In this document: positions 6,766 to 15,516 of the stretch, piece after piece
How the letters are laid out: the number at the start of each line of letters is the position of its first letter
Position numbering within the stretch: the stretch's first letter is position 1
Assembly (NCBI GenBank): GCA_013203905.1
Contig: JABMPC010000070.1
Coordinates: 1 to 32,000 of the forward strand
DNA from: Chlorobium sp.
GTDB taxonomy: Bacteria > Bacteroidota > Chlorobiia > Chlorobiales > Chlorobiaceae
Length of the DNA: 32,000 bases
Direction: 5' to 3'
The notes under the pieces: generated by a model
Seen by the model: the letters and a program-made list of their open reading frames with translations, nothing else
What the model was told of the DNA's origin: nothing
Databases searched by the model: none
Position numbers and translations under genes: made by a program

Positions 6766-8034
6766 ATGAGTAAAAATCCCCTTCCTATGACCACGCTCTC
6801 CATCATCATTATTCTTTTTCTTTTCATACTGCTTGCGCTCTCTCTTCGAAGAGTGATTGCTGATGCTTTCCTGAAGGGGGAAGTCGAACGATTGCGTATT
6901 GAGAACCAGGAGCTTGCGGAACTTAGACGCCTCTGTGCATCGCTTCAGACGGAGCTGGAGGTTGAACGAAGCCGTGCTGGTGACAGGGATGCGTTTCTTC
7001 AGCAATCGGAAGCCCGACTGAACACTGCGTTTGAAAACCTTTCGCGAAGTATTCTTGAGGAGCGGGGAAGGGCTCTTGGCGAAGAGAACAGCTCGAGAAT
7101 GAATCAGCTCATGCAGCCGTTTCGCGATCAGCTTGATTCATTCCGTCAGAGGGTGGACGCGGTGCACCGCGATGATACCGAGCTTGCCGGTCAACTCAAA
7201 GAGCAGCTCGTACAGCTGATGAATCTGAACGCCCGGGTTGGTGAAGAGGCGAGCAGTCTTGTGCGGGCGATTAAAGGCGATTCAAAAAAGCAGGGTGACT
7301 GGGGAGAGCTGATTATTGAGCGGATATTTGAGGACTCGGGTCTGTCAAAAGATCGGGAGTACACGGTACAGGAGAGTTTCCGGAATGATGAAGGAGATCT
7401 TGTGCGTCCGGACTTCATAGTAAGCCTTCCGGGCAACAAGAGTGTTATTGTTGACTCAAAGGTGTCGCTGACTGCCTATGAGCGCTATTCCGGCCTGGAG
7501 GGAGGTGAGGAGAAAGCCTCTGCACTTCGTGAGCATGTTGCCTCTGTCAAGCGACATGTGGCCGAACTTCAGCAGAAAGACTATACGGGGATAGGGGGAA
7601 ACAGGACCCTTGATTTTGTGATTATGTGCATACCTGTTGAGCCGGCCTGGCAGAGTGCGATGGAAGGAGATCCGGAGCTTTTGTATGAGCTTGCGGGTAA
7701 AAATGTTGTCATTTGCGGCCCCACAACCCTGATGATTACCCTTAAGCTTATTGCGCAGCTGTGGAGGCGTGAAAAAGAGAACAGGAATGCTGAACTGATT
7801 GCCGCTGCCGGTGGAAAGATTTATGACCAGGTGGTTCTGGTTGCTGAAGCTCTTTCAGAGGCAAGAAGGCGGTTGTCGGCAGTGGAGGAGTCTTTTGATC
7901 TTGCACAGCGGCGTCTTTCAGATGGACGGGGCAATCTGGTAAGGAGGGTTGAGGCTATCCGCTCACTTGGCGCAAAGGTGAGCAGAAGCATGCCTGAGGA
8001 AACTGCTGACGCATCTCGCGTTGAAGAGGTGTGA
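6766..8034 (+). CDS. rmuC: DNA recombination protein RmuC
   Basis: The product has one N-terminal membrane segment (IIIILFLFILLALSL). A charged coiled coil follows over roughly the next 120 residues, then the RmuC nuclease-like domain with VDSKVSLTAYERY, TLDFVIMCIPVEPAW, VVICGPTTLMITLKLIAQLW and LGAKVSRSMPEE. RmuC limits recombination at inverted repeats. ATG 6766 gives 422 residues; ATG 6787 is also possible, and neither has a clear ribosome binding site. A TTG at 6712 in the same frame would overlap the chitosanase gene and add an unlikely polar leader. It is convergent with the helicase gene downstream. Confidence 0.92.
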   Translation: MSKNPLPMTTLSIIIILFLFILLALSLRRVIADAFLKGEVERLRIENQELAELRRLCASLQTELEVERSRAGDRDAFLQQSEARLNTAFENLSRSILEERGRALGEENSSRMNQLMQPFRDQLDSFRQRVDAVHRDDTELAGQLKEQLVQLMNLNARVGEEASSLVRAIKGDSKKQGDWGELIIERIFEDSGLSKDREYTVQESFRNDEGDLVRPDFIVSLPGNKSVIVDSKVSLTAYERYSGLEGGEEKASALREHVASVKRHVAELQQKDYTGIGGNRTLDFVIMCIPVEPAWQSAMEGDPELLYELAGKNVVICGPTTLMITLKLIAQLWRREKENRNAELIAAAGGKIYDQVVLVAEALSEARRRLSAVEESFDLAQRRLSDGRGNLVRRVEAIRSLGAKVSRSMPEETADASRVEEV

Positions 8035-8098
8035 TTTCCTTTTTTTTGCTTTATCGCAAAGAACTTTAAGAAATAAAGTAAACGCCAAAAAAGGAAAA
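8035..8098. terminator. Large A/T-stem hairpin between convergent rmuC and helicase genes
   Basis: TTTCCTTTTTTTTGC (8035-8049) is complementary, with one or two imperfections, to the stretch at 8084-8098. A smaller CTTTAT/ATAAAG pair lies inside it. The T-run and A-run can serve transcripts from either side, so it is a plausible bidirectional terminator for rmuC (plus) and the helicase (minus). Confidence 0.5.
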
Positions 8099-8131
8099 AG
8101 CCATAGGGGGGCGAAAGTGCCGGGAAGAAGT

Positions 8132-8153
8132 GGCGCTATGTGTTAGTAGCGCC
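8132..8153 (-). terminator. Hairpin over the helicase stop codon
   Basis: GGCGCTA (8132-8138) and TAGCGCC (8147-8153) form a perfect 7-bp stem. The 8-nt loop includes part of the helicase stop codon (8143-8145). No T-run follows directly on the minus strand, so it may protect the mRNA 3' end or act together with the A/T hairpin at 8035-8098. Confidence 0.35.
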
Positions 8154-9381
8154 GCTGCTTTGGTCGACTGTTGCTCTGCGGTCTTGGGGCTGGATGTCCG
8201 CTTCGGCCTCGACCCTGCTGCTGGGCTGCTTTGACAGGATGGTGGTCAACAAGTGGAAAGGGATGCCCCTCAATGACGGGAATGCTTTTGGCTATCAGTT
8301 TTTCTATATCCCTCAGGTACTCTTTCTCTTCTGCATCACAGAAGGAGATTGCCGTTCCCGATGCTCCGGCCCGTCCGGTTCGTCCAATGCGATGCACATA
8401 GGTTTCGGGAATGTTCGATGTGTCATAATTGATGACATGCTGAAGTTCATCCACATCAATTCCCCTTGCGGCAATATCGGTGGCCACCAGCACCCGTGTT
8501 TTCTGTGACTTGAAGTTTGACAGAGCCCTCTGCCGTGCATTCTGTGCTTTGTTGCCGTGAATGGCTTCGGCGGTAATGGCATGTTTCAGCAGATGCTTGA
8601 CAACCTTGTCCGCTCCGTGTTTGGTACGCGTGAAGACAAGTGCAGTGCTGATATCGGGGTTTTTTAGAAGGTGCACCAGCAAGGCGCTTTTGTTGCCTTT
8701 ATCTACAAAGTAGATCTGCTGGTTGATGATTTCAACAGTAGACGAGGGCGGAGTGACCGATATTTTTGTTGGGTTGTGGAGAATTGTGGACGAAAGCCGG
8801 ACAATGTCGGGAGGCATTGTTGCTGAAAAGAAGAGGGACTGTTTTTCTTTAGGAAGAGCGGCAAGGACTTTACGGATGTCATGAATAAAGCCCATGTCAA
8901 GCATTCTGTCGGCTTCGTCAAGAACAAGAATCTCCACATCATGCAGGTTGATGAAGCCCTGGTTCATGAGGTCAAGCAGTCGGCCCGGAGTAGCAATAAG
9001 AATATCCACCCCTTTTTTGAGTCTGGTGATCTGCGGGTTCTGGTTCACTCCGCCGAAGATTACCGTGTTGGTAAGTGGAGTGTGTCGGCCATACGCTGAA
9101 AAGCTTTCGCCTATCTGTATGGCAAGTTCCCTGGTGGGAGTGACAATGAGAGAACGGATTTTTTTTGTTGGTCCCTGCACATGGGTTTCACGAAGGCGCT
9201 GCAGGATTGGAATGGCAAAAGCTGCTGTTTTTCCTGTACCTGTCTGAGCGCATCCCAACAGGTCGCCCCCTTTGAGTACAACAGGAATGGCTTCAGCCTG
9301 AATTGGGGTTGGATGGCTGTATCCCTCTTCCTGAAGTGCGCGGAGGATAGGATCAATGATATGAAGTGAGCTGAATTGCAT
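8143..9381 (-). CDS. DEAD-box RNA helicase, RhlE-like
   Basis: The 412-residue protein carries the full motif set: Q motif GYSHPTPIQ (20-28), Walker A AQTGTGKT (45-52), PTRELA (82-87), TPGRL (131-135), DEAD (155-158), SAT (186-188), ARGIDV and [11 protein letters not shown] short basic, Gly/Pro/Arg-rich tail follows ([20 protein letters not shown]), as in RhlE proteins, which unwind RNA in ribosome assembly and RNA decay. It begins 29 bp after the universal stress gene on the same strand, so it is probably the last gene of the SulP-Usp-helicase transcript. It has no clear ribosome binding site. Confidence 0.9.
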   Translation of the reverse strand: MQFSSLHIIDPILRALQEEGYSHPTPIQAEAIPVVLKGGDLLGCAQTGTGKTAAFAIPILQRLRETHVQGPTKKIRSLIVTPTRELAIQIGESFSAYGRHTPLTNTVIFGGVNQNPQITRLKKGVDILIATPGRLLDLMNQGFINLHDVEILVLDEADRMLDMGFIHDIRKVLAALPKEKQSLFFSATMPPDIVRLSSTILHNPTKISVTPPSSTVEIINQQIYFVDKGNKSALLVHLLKNPDISTALVFTRTKHGADKVVKHLLKHAITAEAIHGNKAQNARQRALSNFKSQKTRVLVATDIAARGIDVDELQHVINYDTSNIPETYVHRIGRTGRAGASGTAISFCDAEEKEYLRDIEKLIAKSIPVIEGHPFPLVDHHPVKAAQQQGRGRSGHPAPRPQSNSRPKQRRY

Positions 9382-9410
9382 AAGTCGGGGTTTGGTATAA
9401 GTTTTGTCTG

Positions 9411-10262
9411 TCAGCGAAGAATAAGAAGTGGTATGGCGGTTTCGGCAAGCATGCGGGTTGTTGTGCTGCCTACGAGAAACCGCCTGATTGGTTTGTGGCC
9501 GTATGCGCCCATGACCATGAGTGCCATACGGTTTGTTTCCGCGTAGCTCTGGAGCGCTTCAGCAGCGGTACCCTCAAGCACTGCTGCTGTTGTGTTGAAC
9601 CCTTTTGCCTGAAGGTCACGGGTTGCGGCTTCAAGATAAGTCGTATGGGTGGAAGCTGCTTTTCCTGCCATTACAACATGGCATTCACTCCCGGAAAGAA
9701 GAGGGCTCGTCATCACCAGGTCAAGGGCTTTTCTGGATGTGGGGCTCGCATCGAATGCAATCATAAAGCGATCCGGTATGCGAAACTCCTGCAGAACAAC
9801 AAGAACAGGGCAGTGCAGTGTCCGGATTGCGTGTTCCAGATGGCTGCCAATTGCATGGTTTGCTTTGCTGTGGAGTTCGCCCTGGCGGCCCATGACGGCA
9901 AGACGGATTGCCGGCTCAAGATCCTTTAGCGTCTCTACAAGGCTTCCGTGCAGCTGGAGGGTGGTAAGATCAGCCACGCCGGATTGCCGGGCAAGGGTTT
10001 TGGCTTCATCGAGAAGGGCATCGCCATGCTCTCTGCCGATCCGGCTTTTTTCGGCATCAAGCTGAACCAGCTGCTCAAGCAGACGCTGCCGGCTTCCAAA
10101 CCCTATTGTTCCGGAGAGGTCTCCCGATGGGGGGAGCGATTCCTTTTCAAGGACATGAAGGAGCTGAAGCGGGGCTTTGAGCTTCAGTGAGGCCCAAACG
10201 GCGGCTTCACAGACGGCTTTTGCCCCCGTAGAACCGTCAAGGCATGCTGTAATGGTTTTCAT
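9411..10262 (-). CDS. Universal stress protein, two tandem UspA domains
   Basis: The first half ends with [16 protein letters not shown] (Gly125, Gly128, Gly139-Ser140) and the second half with [16 protein letters not shown]. The second fits the G-x2-G-x9-G-S/T nucleotide-binding motif exactly, so ATP binding by domain 2 is likely. The first has one extra residue in the spacer. ATG 10262 is preferred because AAGGGA lies 7 bases before it; ATG 10268 sits almost on that site. It lies 15 bp downstream of the SulP gene, a common pairing in which the stress protein may modulate the transporter. Product 283 residues. Confidence 0.88.
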   Translation of the reverse strand: MKTITACLDGSTGAKAVCEAAVWASLKLKAPLQLLHVLEKESLPPSGDLSGTIGFGSRQRLLEQLVQLDAEKSRIGREHGDALLDEAKTLARQSGVADLTTLQLHGSLVETLKDLEPAIRLAVMGRQGELHSKANHAIGSHLEHAIRTLHCPVLVVLQEFRIPDRFMIAFDASPTSRKALDLVMTSPLLSGSECHVVMAGKAASTHTTYLEAATRDLQAKGFNTTAAVLEGTAAEALQSYAETNRMALMVMGAYGHKPIRRFLVGSTTTRMLAETAIPLLILR

Positions 10263-10277
10263 AGTCATCTTCCCTTA

Positions 10278-11768
10278 TTAATGGCCTGAAAGTATCTTTT
10301 CCACCTCTTCGGGTTTGTCGTGCACCCCGAAGCGGTCAACAATAGTGGCGCTTGCTTCATTCATTCCAATAATTTCCACCAGTGCTCCTTCGCGGCGGAA
10401 CTTGATGACCGCCCTGTCAAGAGCCGATACGGCGCTGATGTCCCAGAAATGGGCACCGGAGAGGTCAATGACTATTTTTGCAACAGCTTCCCTGAAATCA
10501 AATGATTCGGTGAATTTGTCGGCAGATGCAAAGAATACCTGTCCGATGACACGGTAGGTCCGGGTTGTGCCGCCATTGTCCAGCTCTTTTTTAACAAGCA
10601 TGAAGTGGCCGACCTTGTTGGCAAAAAAGAGTGACGCGAGAAGAATGCCGGCGAAGACACCGATGGCGAGGTTGTGTGTGCTGACAACGGTGATGACGGT
10701 GACGAGCATGACAATGCTTGTGGACGGGGGGTGCTTGCGCAGGTTAAGCAGAGAGTCCCATGAAAAGGTGCCGATGGAGACCATGATCATGACTGCCACA
10801 AGGGCGGCCATGGGAATCTGGCGGATCCATGCGTCAAAGAAAACGACCATGATAAGCAGAAAAAGACCAGCCGAGAATGATGAAAGTCGGCCCCGGCCTC
10901 CCGATTTCACATTGATAACCGACTGTCCTATCATACCGCATCCGGCCATTCCTCCAATAAGTCCTGCGCCAATATTGGCAATTCCCTGTGCTCTGCATTC
11001 CCGGTTTTTGTCGCTTTGGGTGTCGGTCAAATCGTCTACGATTGTGGCTGTCATCATGGACTCAAGAAGGCCTACCGTAGCAAGGCCGATGGCGTAGGGA
11101 AAGATGATGGAGAGGGTTGCCATGTTTAGTGGCACTTCAGGCCAGAGAAAGACCGGGAGCGTGTCGGGGAGCTCTCCCATGTCGCCCACGGTTCTGATGT
11201 CGAGCCCTGTTGCCATGGCAATTCCCGTCAAGAGAATGATTGCGACCAGGGGAGAGGGGAGGCTTTTGCCAATAGTGGGCAGTAGGGGAAAGAGGTAGAT
11301 GAGGGCAAGTCCGCCTGCGGTCATTGCGTAAACATGCCACGACACATTGGTGAGTTCGGGAAGCTGGGCCATGAAGATAAGGATGGCCAGCGCATTGACA
11401 AATCCGGTGACCACTGAGCGGGAGACGAATCGCATCAGGCTTCCGAGCCTGAAATACCCGGCAGCTATCTGAAGAAGGCCGGTGAGGATTGTGGCGGCAA
11501 AGAGATACTGCAAACCGTGTTCGCGAACAAGGGTAACCATGAGCAGCGCCATTGCACCTGTGGCCGCAGAAATCATTGCAGGCCGACCACCTGTAAATGA
11601 GGTGATGATGGCAATGGAAAAGGCGGCATAGAGGCCGACTTTCGGGTCAACTCCGGCAATGATAGAAAAGGCGATGGCTTCGGGGATGAGGGCAAGGGCG
11701 ACAACAAGTCCGGAGAGCAGGTCAGGGCGTATGTTTGAAAACCATTCGTTTTTTATTCGTTCAGACAT
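10278..11768 (-). CDS. SulP-family anion transporter with C-terminal STAS domain
   Basis: The protein begins with the SulP signature region [20 protein letters not shown], then many membrane helices, including [19 protein letters not shown] and [22 protein letters not shown]-terminal STAS domain contains [19 protein letters not shown]. Family members import sulfate, bicarbonate or other anions; the sequence alone does not decide which. ATG 11768 gives 496 residues and fits the family N-terminus. The frame stays open to ATG 11834, which adds 22 residues, and neither start has a clear ribosome binding site. It heads a minus-strand group with Usp and the DEAD-box helicase and is divergent from the gene at 11945. 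Confidence 0.9.
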   Translation of the reverse strand: MSERIKNEWFSNIRPDLLSGLVVALALIPEAIAFSIIAGVDPKVGLYAAFSIAIITSFTGGRPAMISAATGAMALLMVTLVREHGLQYLFAATILTGLLQIAAGYFRLGSLMRFVSRSVVTGFVNALAILIFMAQLPELTNVSWHVYAMTAGGLALIYLFPLLPTIGKSLPSPLVAIILLTGIAMATGLDIRTVGDMGELPDTLPVFLWPEVPLNMATLSIIFPYAIGLATVGLLESMMTATIVDDLTDTQSDKNRECRAQGIANIGAGLIGGMAGCGMIGQSVINVKSGGRGRLSSFSAGLFLLIMVVFFDAWIRQIPMAALVAVMIMVSIGTFSWDSLLNLRKHPPSTSIVMLVTVITVVSTHNLAIGVFAGILLASLFFANKVGHFMLVKKELDNGGTTRTYRVIGQVFFASADKFTESFDFREAVAKIVIDLSGAHFWDISAVSALDRAVIKFRREGALVEIIGMNEASATIVDRFGVHDKPEEVEKILSGH

Positions 11769-11944
11769 GGATTCGGTTTGGTGATGCAAAATGAGGGTTG
11801 GGCTGAATATAGAACTAAATGAGAGAACATTCATGGTTGTCTTGATTCAGATAGGCGCTCTTTTTTTTATGATTCGCAGTACCTATCCATTACTTTGAAA
11901 TTATGTTGTCAGGCAGTACCCCAATCAATCAGACGCAGATCCCC

Positions 11945-12277
11945 ATGAAGCCATTCGTATCCGTGATGTGTATTGCCATGATGCTTGCCTGCACGGGCAC
12001 AGCAGGAAACCTCTATGCCCGCGGAGGAGGGGGAATGCGTTCGATGAATATGTCAGCAGAGAGGTCGGCGGGAGGCAGGGGTTTTGTTGATGCAAATAAA
12101 GACGGAGTTAATGACAGGGCTCGAGATGCCGATGGCGACGGCATTCCAAACGGTCGTGATGAGGATTTTGTCCGCCCGCTGGATGGCACCGGCAGGGGTG
12201 CGCTTGAATTTCAGGGTTCAGGAGCCGGTGAGCGGAAACTTGACGGCACCGGGCCGGTAACACTTGAAGTCGAGTAA
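11945..12277 (+). CDS. Small secreted protein with Ca-binding (EF-hand/TSP3-like) repeats
   Basis: Starting at ATG 11945, the 110-residue product has a signal peptide (core 4-20, likely cleavage near Ala25) and a Gly/Met/Ser-rich linker. Two aspartate loops follow: DANKDGVND (49-57) and DADGDGIPN (61-69), a DxDxDGxxN-type pattern typical of calcium-binding thrombospondin-3 or dockerin-like repeats. The C-terminus repeats LDGTG (79-83 and 99-103), each followed by an alternating hydrophobic strand. ATG 11903 in the same frame would put a polar segment before the signal peptide. The gene ends 11 bp before recC, perhaps co-transcribed, without an obvious functional link. The function is unknown. 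Confidence 0.65.
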   Translation: MKPFVSVMCIAMMLACTGTAGNLYARGGGGMRSMNMSAERSAGGRGFVDANKDGVNDRARDADGDGIPNGRDEDFVRPLDGTGRGALEFQGSGAGERKLDGTGPVTLEVE

Positions 12278-12288
12278 GAGGGGCGGGG

Positions 12289-15200
12289 ATGGCGCTTAAT
12301 CTTTATACAGGCAATCGCTCCGAGCGTCTTGTCGGCGAGCTTGCCGTCCGGCTGAAAGGGCGCAGGCTGTCATCCCCTTTGACAGAAGAGATCATTGTGG
12401 TCCAGAGCCGCGGGATGCAGCGCTGGCTTTCCATTGAGCTGGCAGAGATGAACGGCATCTGGGCCAATAGCCGCTTTCCACTTCCCAATGCCCTTGTGCA
12501 TGAGTGTTTCAGGATTTTTTTCTCTGATCTTGATACTCGGCACTACTTTCAGCCGCAGCAGATGGCGTGGAATATCATTGCGCTGCTTCCCGCGCTTCTT
12601 GATGAACCTCCCTTTGCCGCCATCCGAAACTATCTTTCTTGTGACGGGGAGGGTCTCAGGCTGTATCAGCTTGCCGAAAGAACGGCTTCTGTTTTTGATG
12701 GGTATCAGCTTTATCGGCCCGATCTGCTTGAGCGTTGGGAGTCGGGAGGTAAGGAGACGGACGAAGGGCTGTGGCAGTCTATTCTCTGGAAGAGCCTTGT
12801 TGCCCGCTCAGGGGGCGTGAGACCTCTCTGGGCGCTCAAGGATGAGTTCTGCAGGGGATTGCACCCTTCTGTGAAGGGCTTTCCCGAAAGGATATCTCTC
12901 TTCGGCATCTCCTACCTTCCGAAGTTCCACCTCGACATACTTTCCGCTCTTTCGCGTGTCACCGAAATCAATCTTTTTGTTCTAAGCCCCACAAGCGATT
13001 TCTGGGCTGATATTATGCCTGAAAAAACTCAGGCGCGCATGTCAGTTGAGGAGCGGATCTACCGCAATGAAGGTAACCCGCTGCTTGCCTCTCTGGGGCG
13101 AATGGGGCGGGACTTCTCCTCGCTCATGCTTGACCTTCAGGATTCTGCTGAAATGCAGCTTGAGGCTTATGAGGAGCCGGGGGAGGAGACGCTTCTTCGC
13201 TCACTTCAGACAGATATACTTCACCTTCAGGGTTCTGTCCCGGACGCGGCAATTCGGACCCTTTCACCGAATGATTCCTCTGTGCAGATTCACTCCTGCC
13301 ACAGTCCGCTTCGTGAAGTTGAAGTTCTGTATGACAGCCTTCTCAGCTTTTTTGAGATGTATGAGGATCTTGAGCCCCGCAATATCCTTGTGCTGACCCC
13401 TGATATTGAGACCTACTCCCCATATATTTCCGCCGTCTTTGGGGCCGGAAATGATGGCGAAACCCGCATTCCTTTTACAGTTGCCGACCGGAGCATGATC
13501 AACGAGGGTGATATTGCCTCAGCAATGGAGGCACTTCTTGATCTTTCTTCAAGCCGGCTTGGTGCGGCCGAGGTTTTTGATCTTCTTTCTCGATTGCCGG
13601 TCAGACGCCGTTTTCACATTGATGATGATGCACTTGAATGCATAAGGCGTTGGATTGAAAGAACCGGAATTCGATGGGGACTGGATGAAACTGCCCGACA
13701 TGATGCGGGAGTTCCTCCCTATCGGCAAAACTCATGGCGGTCGGGTCTTGACAGGCTTCTCTTGGGCTATGCCATGGCGGATGAGGGGAGTCTTTACTGC
13801 GGCATTCTTCCTTATGACGATGTTGACGCATCCTTTGCTGATACTCTCGGGATTTTTGCCTCGTTTGTTGATGCGCTGGAGCGCTTGTCGACAAGGCTTT
13901 CCGCCCCGAAAACGCTTCAGGAGTGGCGGCAGGTTTTTCTTTGCATTCTGGATGACTTCATTGCTGCCGATGCTGATTCCGAAAGGGAATATGGCGAGAT
14001 GCGTGCCATTGCCGACAGCCTCGGAGAGCTTTTCACAGGGACGCTGCATCAGGAGCCGGTATCGCCTGCCGTCTTTACTTCATGGGTTCGGACCCAGCTG
14101 GAAGAGAGGCGGCAGAATCTGGGATTCATGACCGGCGGAGTTACCTTCTGCGCGATGCTTCCCATGCGGAGCATTCCGTTCAGGGTCATTTGTCTTCTGG
14201 GAATGAATGATGCTGCTTTTCCGCGCCAGCGCAATCTCCCATCGTTTGATCTTGTTTCCAGTAATCCCCGCCCCGGTGACCGTTCGCTTCGCAATGAAGA
14301 CCGGTATCTGTTTCTGGAAATGATACTCTCTGCCCGAGATCTCCTGTTCATAAGTTATGTTGGCCAGAGTGTCCGGGACAATTCACCCATTTCGCCCTCC
14401 GTTCTTGTTGTTGAGCTTCTTGATGCCATTGAAAGAGTGTATTCTCTCCCTGAAGGTTCTTCTTCATTGGCCGAACGGCTGACGGTTCGCCACCGTCTTC
14501 AGGCGTTCAGCCCGGCATATTTTGAGCCTGAATGCCCACTTTTCAGCTATTCAGCAGACAATTTTCATGCCCTTTCCCTCAGAACTTCGGGCGGAGGAGA
14601 ACGAGCTCCGTTTGTTGATGAACCGCTTGTGGTGCCGGAGGGTGATACAGCCTCCGTCTCTCTGGATCAACTGCTTCGTTTTTACGGGAATCCGGCGGCA
14701 TTCTTTCTTGAGTCAACACTTGCCATTCGGCAGAACAGGCTACTCACTCCTCTTTGTGACCGCGAGCCGTTCAGTATTGAGGGCTTGGAGGCCTATATGA
14801 TTCGAGGGGAACTGCTTGAGAAAATTCTGCAGGGGAGCGATCCCTCTGATATACTTCCCCTCTTTCAGGCCAGAGGGCTCATTCCTCCCTCCGGCATCGG
14901 GGAGCGGCTTTTTGCCTCCATGGCCACGGAGTCTGCAGCTTTTGCAGCAAGATTGATTGAATTGAGAGAGGGTGCCGCCGAGCTCCCCCCGCTTCCGGTT
15001 GATCTTGACATTGGCGGAGTCCGCCTGAGGGGGGAGCTTGCAGGTATCTGGCCAAAGCATCAGCTTTTCTATCGCCATGCATCAATGAAAGCGCGTGAGA
15101 GAATACAAAGCTGGATATGCCATCTTGTTCTCAATGCTGCCGGGGAGCAGGGGTATCCTTCTGAAACCATTCTGGTGATGCGCAATCAGTCACTCCGGTT

Positions 15201-15516
15201 CGCACCGCCTGACCAGCCCGTTCTCTATCTGGAAAATCTTCTCAAGCGATATCAGCAAGGAATCAGCTCGCCACTTGTGTTTTTCCCCGAAGCATCGCTT
15301 GCTTATACTGAAAAACTTGACGACGGACTCCAGAAGGCCTATGCGGCGGCCCTTTCCGTCTGGAACGACAACCCGTTCAGCGGACTTCATGGAGAGGGTT
15401 CGCACCCAGCCGTTCAGCGATGTTTCGGCAATAAAGAGCCTTTTGGTACCGAGTTCAAGAGTCTTGCCGTCGAGCTTATGCTGCCACTTCTGAGCTTCGA
15501 GGAGAAGAGGAACTGA
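12289..15516 (+). CDS. recC: Exodeoxyribonuclease V subunit RecC
   Basis: The 1075-residue product (E. coli RecC about 1122) has the family N-terminus MALNLYTGNRSERLV, EEIIVVQSRGMQRWLS and FPLPNALV. Later it has VTFCAMLPMRSIPF and CLLGMNDAAFPR, typical of RecC. RecC is the helicase-dead subunit that splits the DNA strands and scans for Chi inside RecBCD. A GGGG/GAGG-type ribosome binding site lies just before ATG 12289. Its TGA overlaps the recB ATG (TGATG at 15514-15518), which indicates translational coupling. Confidence 0.95.
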   Translation: MALNLYTGNRSERLVGELAVRLKGRRLSSPLTEEIIVVQSRGMQRWLSIELAEMNGIWANSRFPLPNALVHECFRIFFSDLDTRHYFQPQQMAWNIIALLPALLDEPPFAAIRNYLSCDGEGLRLYQLAERTASVFDGYQLYRPDLLERWESGGKETDEGLWQSILWKSLVARSGGVRPLWALKDEFCRGLHPSVKGFPERISLFGISYLPKFHLDILSALSRVTEINLFVLSPTSDFWADIMPEKTQARMSVEERIYRNEGNPLLASLGRMGRDFSSLMLDLQDSAEMQLEAYEEPGEETLLRSLQTDILHLQGSVPDAAIRTLSPNDSSVQIHSCHSPLREVEVLYDSLLSFFEMYEDLEPRNILVLTPDIETYSPYISAVFGAGNDGETRIPFTVADRSMINEGDIASAMEALLDLSSSRLGAAEVFDLLSRLPVRRRFHIDDDALECIRRWIERTGIRWGLDETARHDAGVPPYRQNSWRSGLDRLLLGYAMADEGSLYCGILPYDDVDASFADTLGIFASFVDALERLSTRLSAPKTLQEWRQVFLCILDDFIAADADSEREYGEMRAIADSLGELFTGTLHQEPVSPAVFTSWVRTQLEERRQNLGFMTGGVTFCAMLPMRSIPFRVICLLGMNDAAFPRQRNLPSFDLVSSNPRPGDRSLRNEDRYLFLEMILSARDLLFISYVGQSVRDNSPISPSVLVVELLDAIERVYSLPEGSSSLAERLTVRHRLQAFSPAYFEPECPLFSYSADNFHALSLRTSGGGERAPFVDEPLVVPEGDTASVSLDQLLRFYGNPAAFFLESTLAIRQNRLLTPLCDREPFSIEGLEAYMIRGELLEKILQGSDPSDILPLFQARGLIPPSGIGERLFASMATESAAFAARLIELREGAAELPPLPVDLDIGGVRLRGELAGIWPKHQLFYRHASMKARERIQSWICHLVLNAAGEQGYPSETILVMRNQSLRFAPPDQPVLYLENLLKRYQQGISSPLVFFPEASLAYTEKLDDGLQKAYAAALSVWNDNPFSGLHGEGSHPAVQRCFGNKEPFGTEFKSLAVELMLPLLSFEEKRN

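Noticed and set aside
10567-11097. Plus-strand open frame antisense to SulP
   Set aside because: Conserved SulP sequence lies on the other strand; the Met/Thr/Arg-rich translation is typical of a shadow frame.
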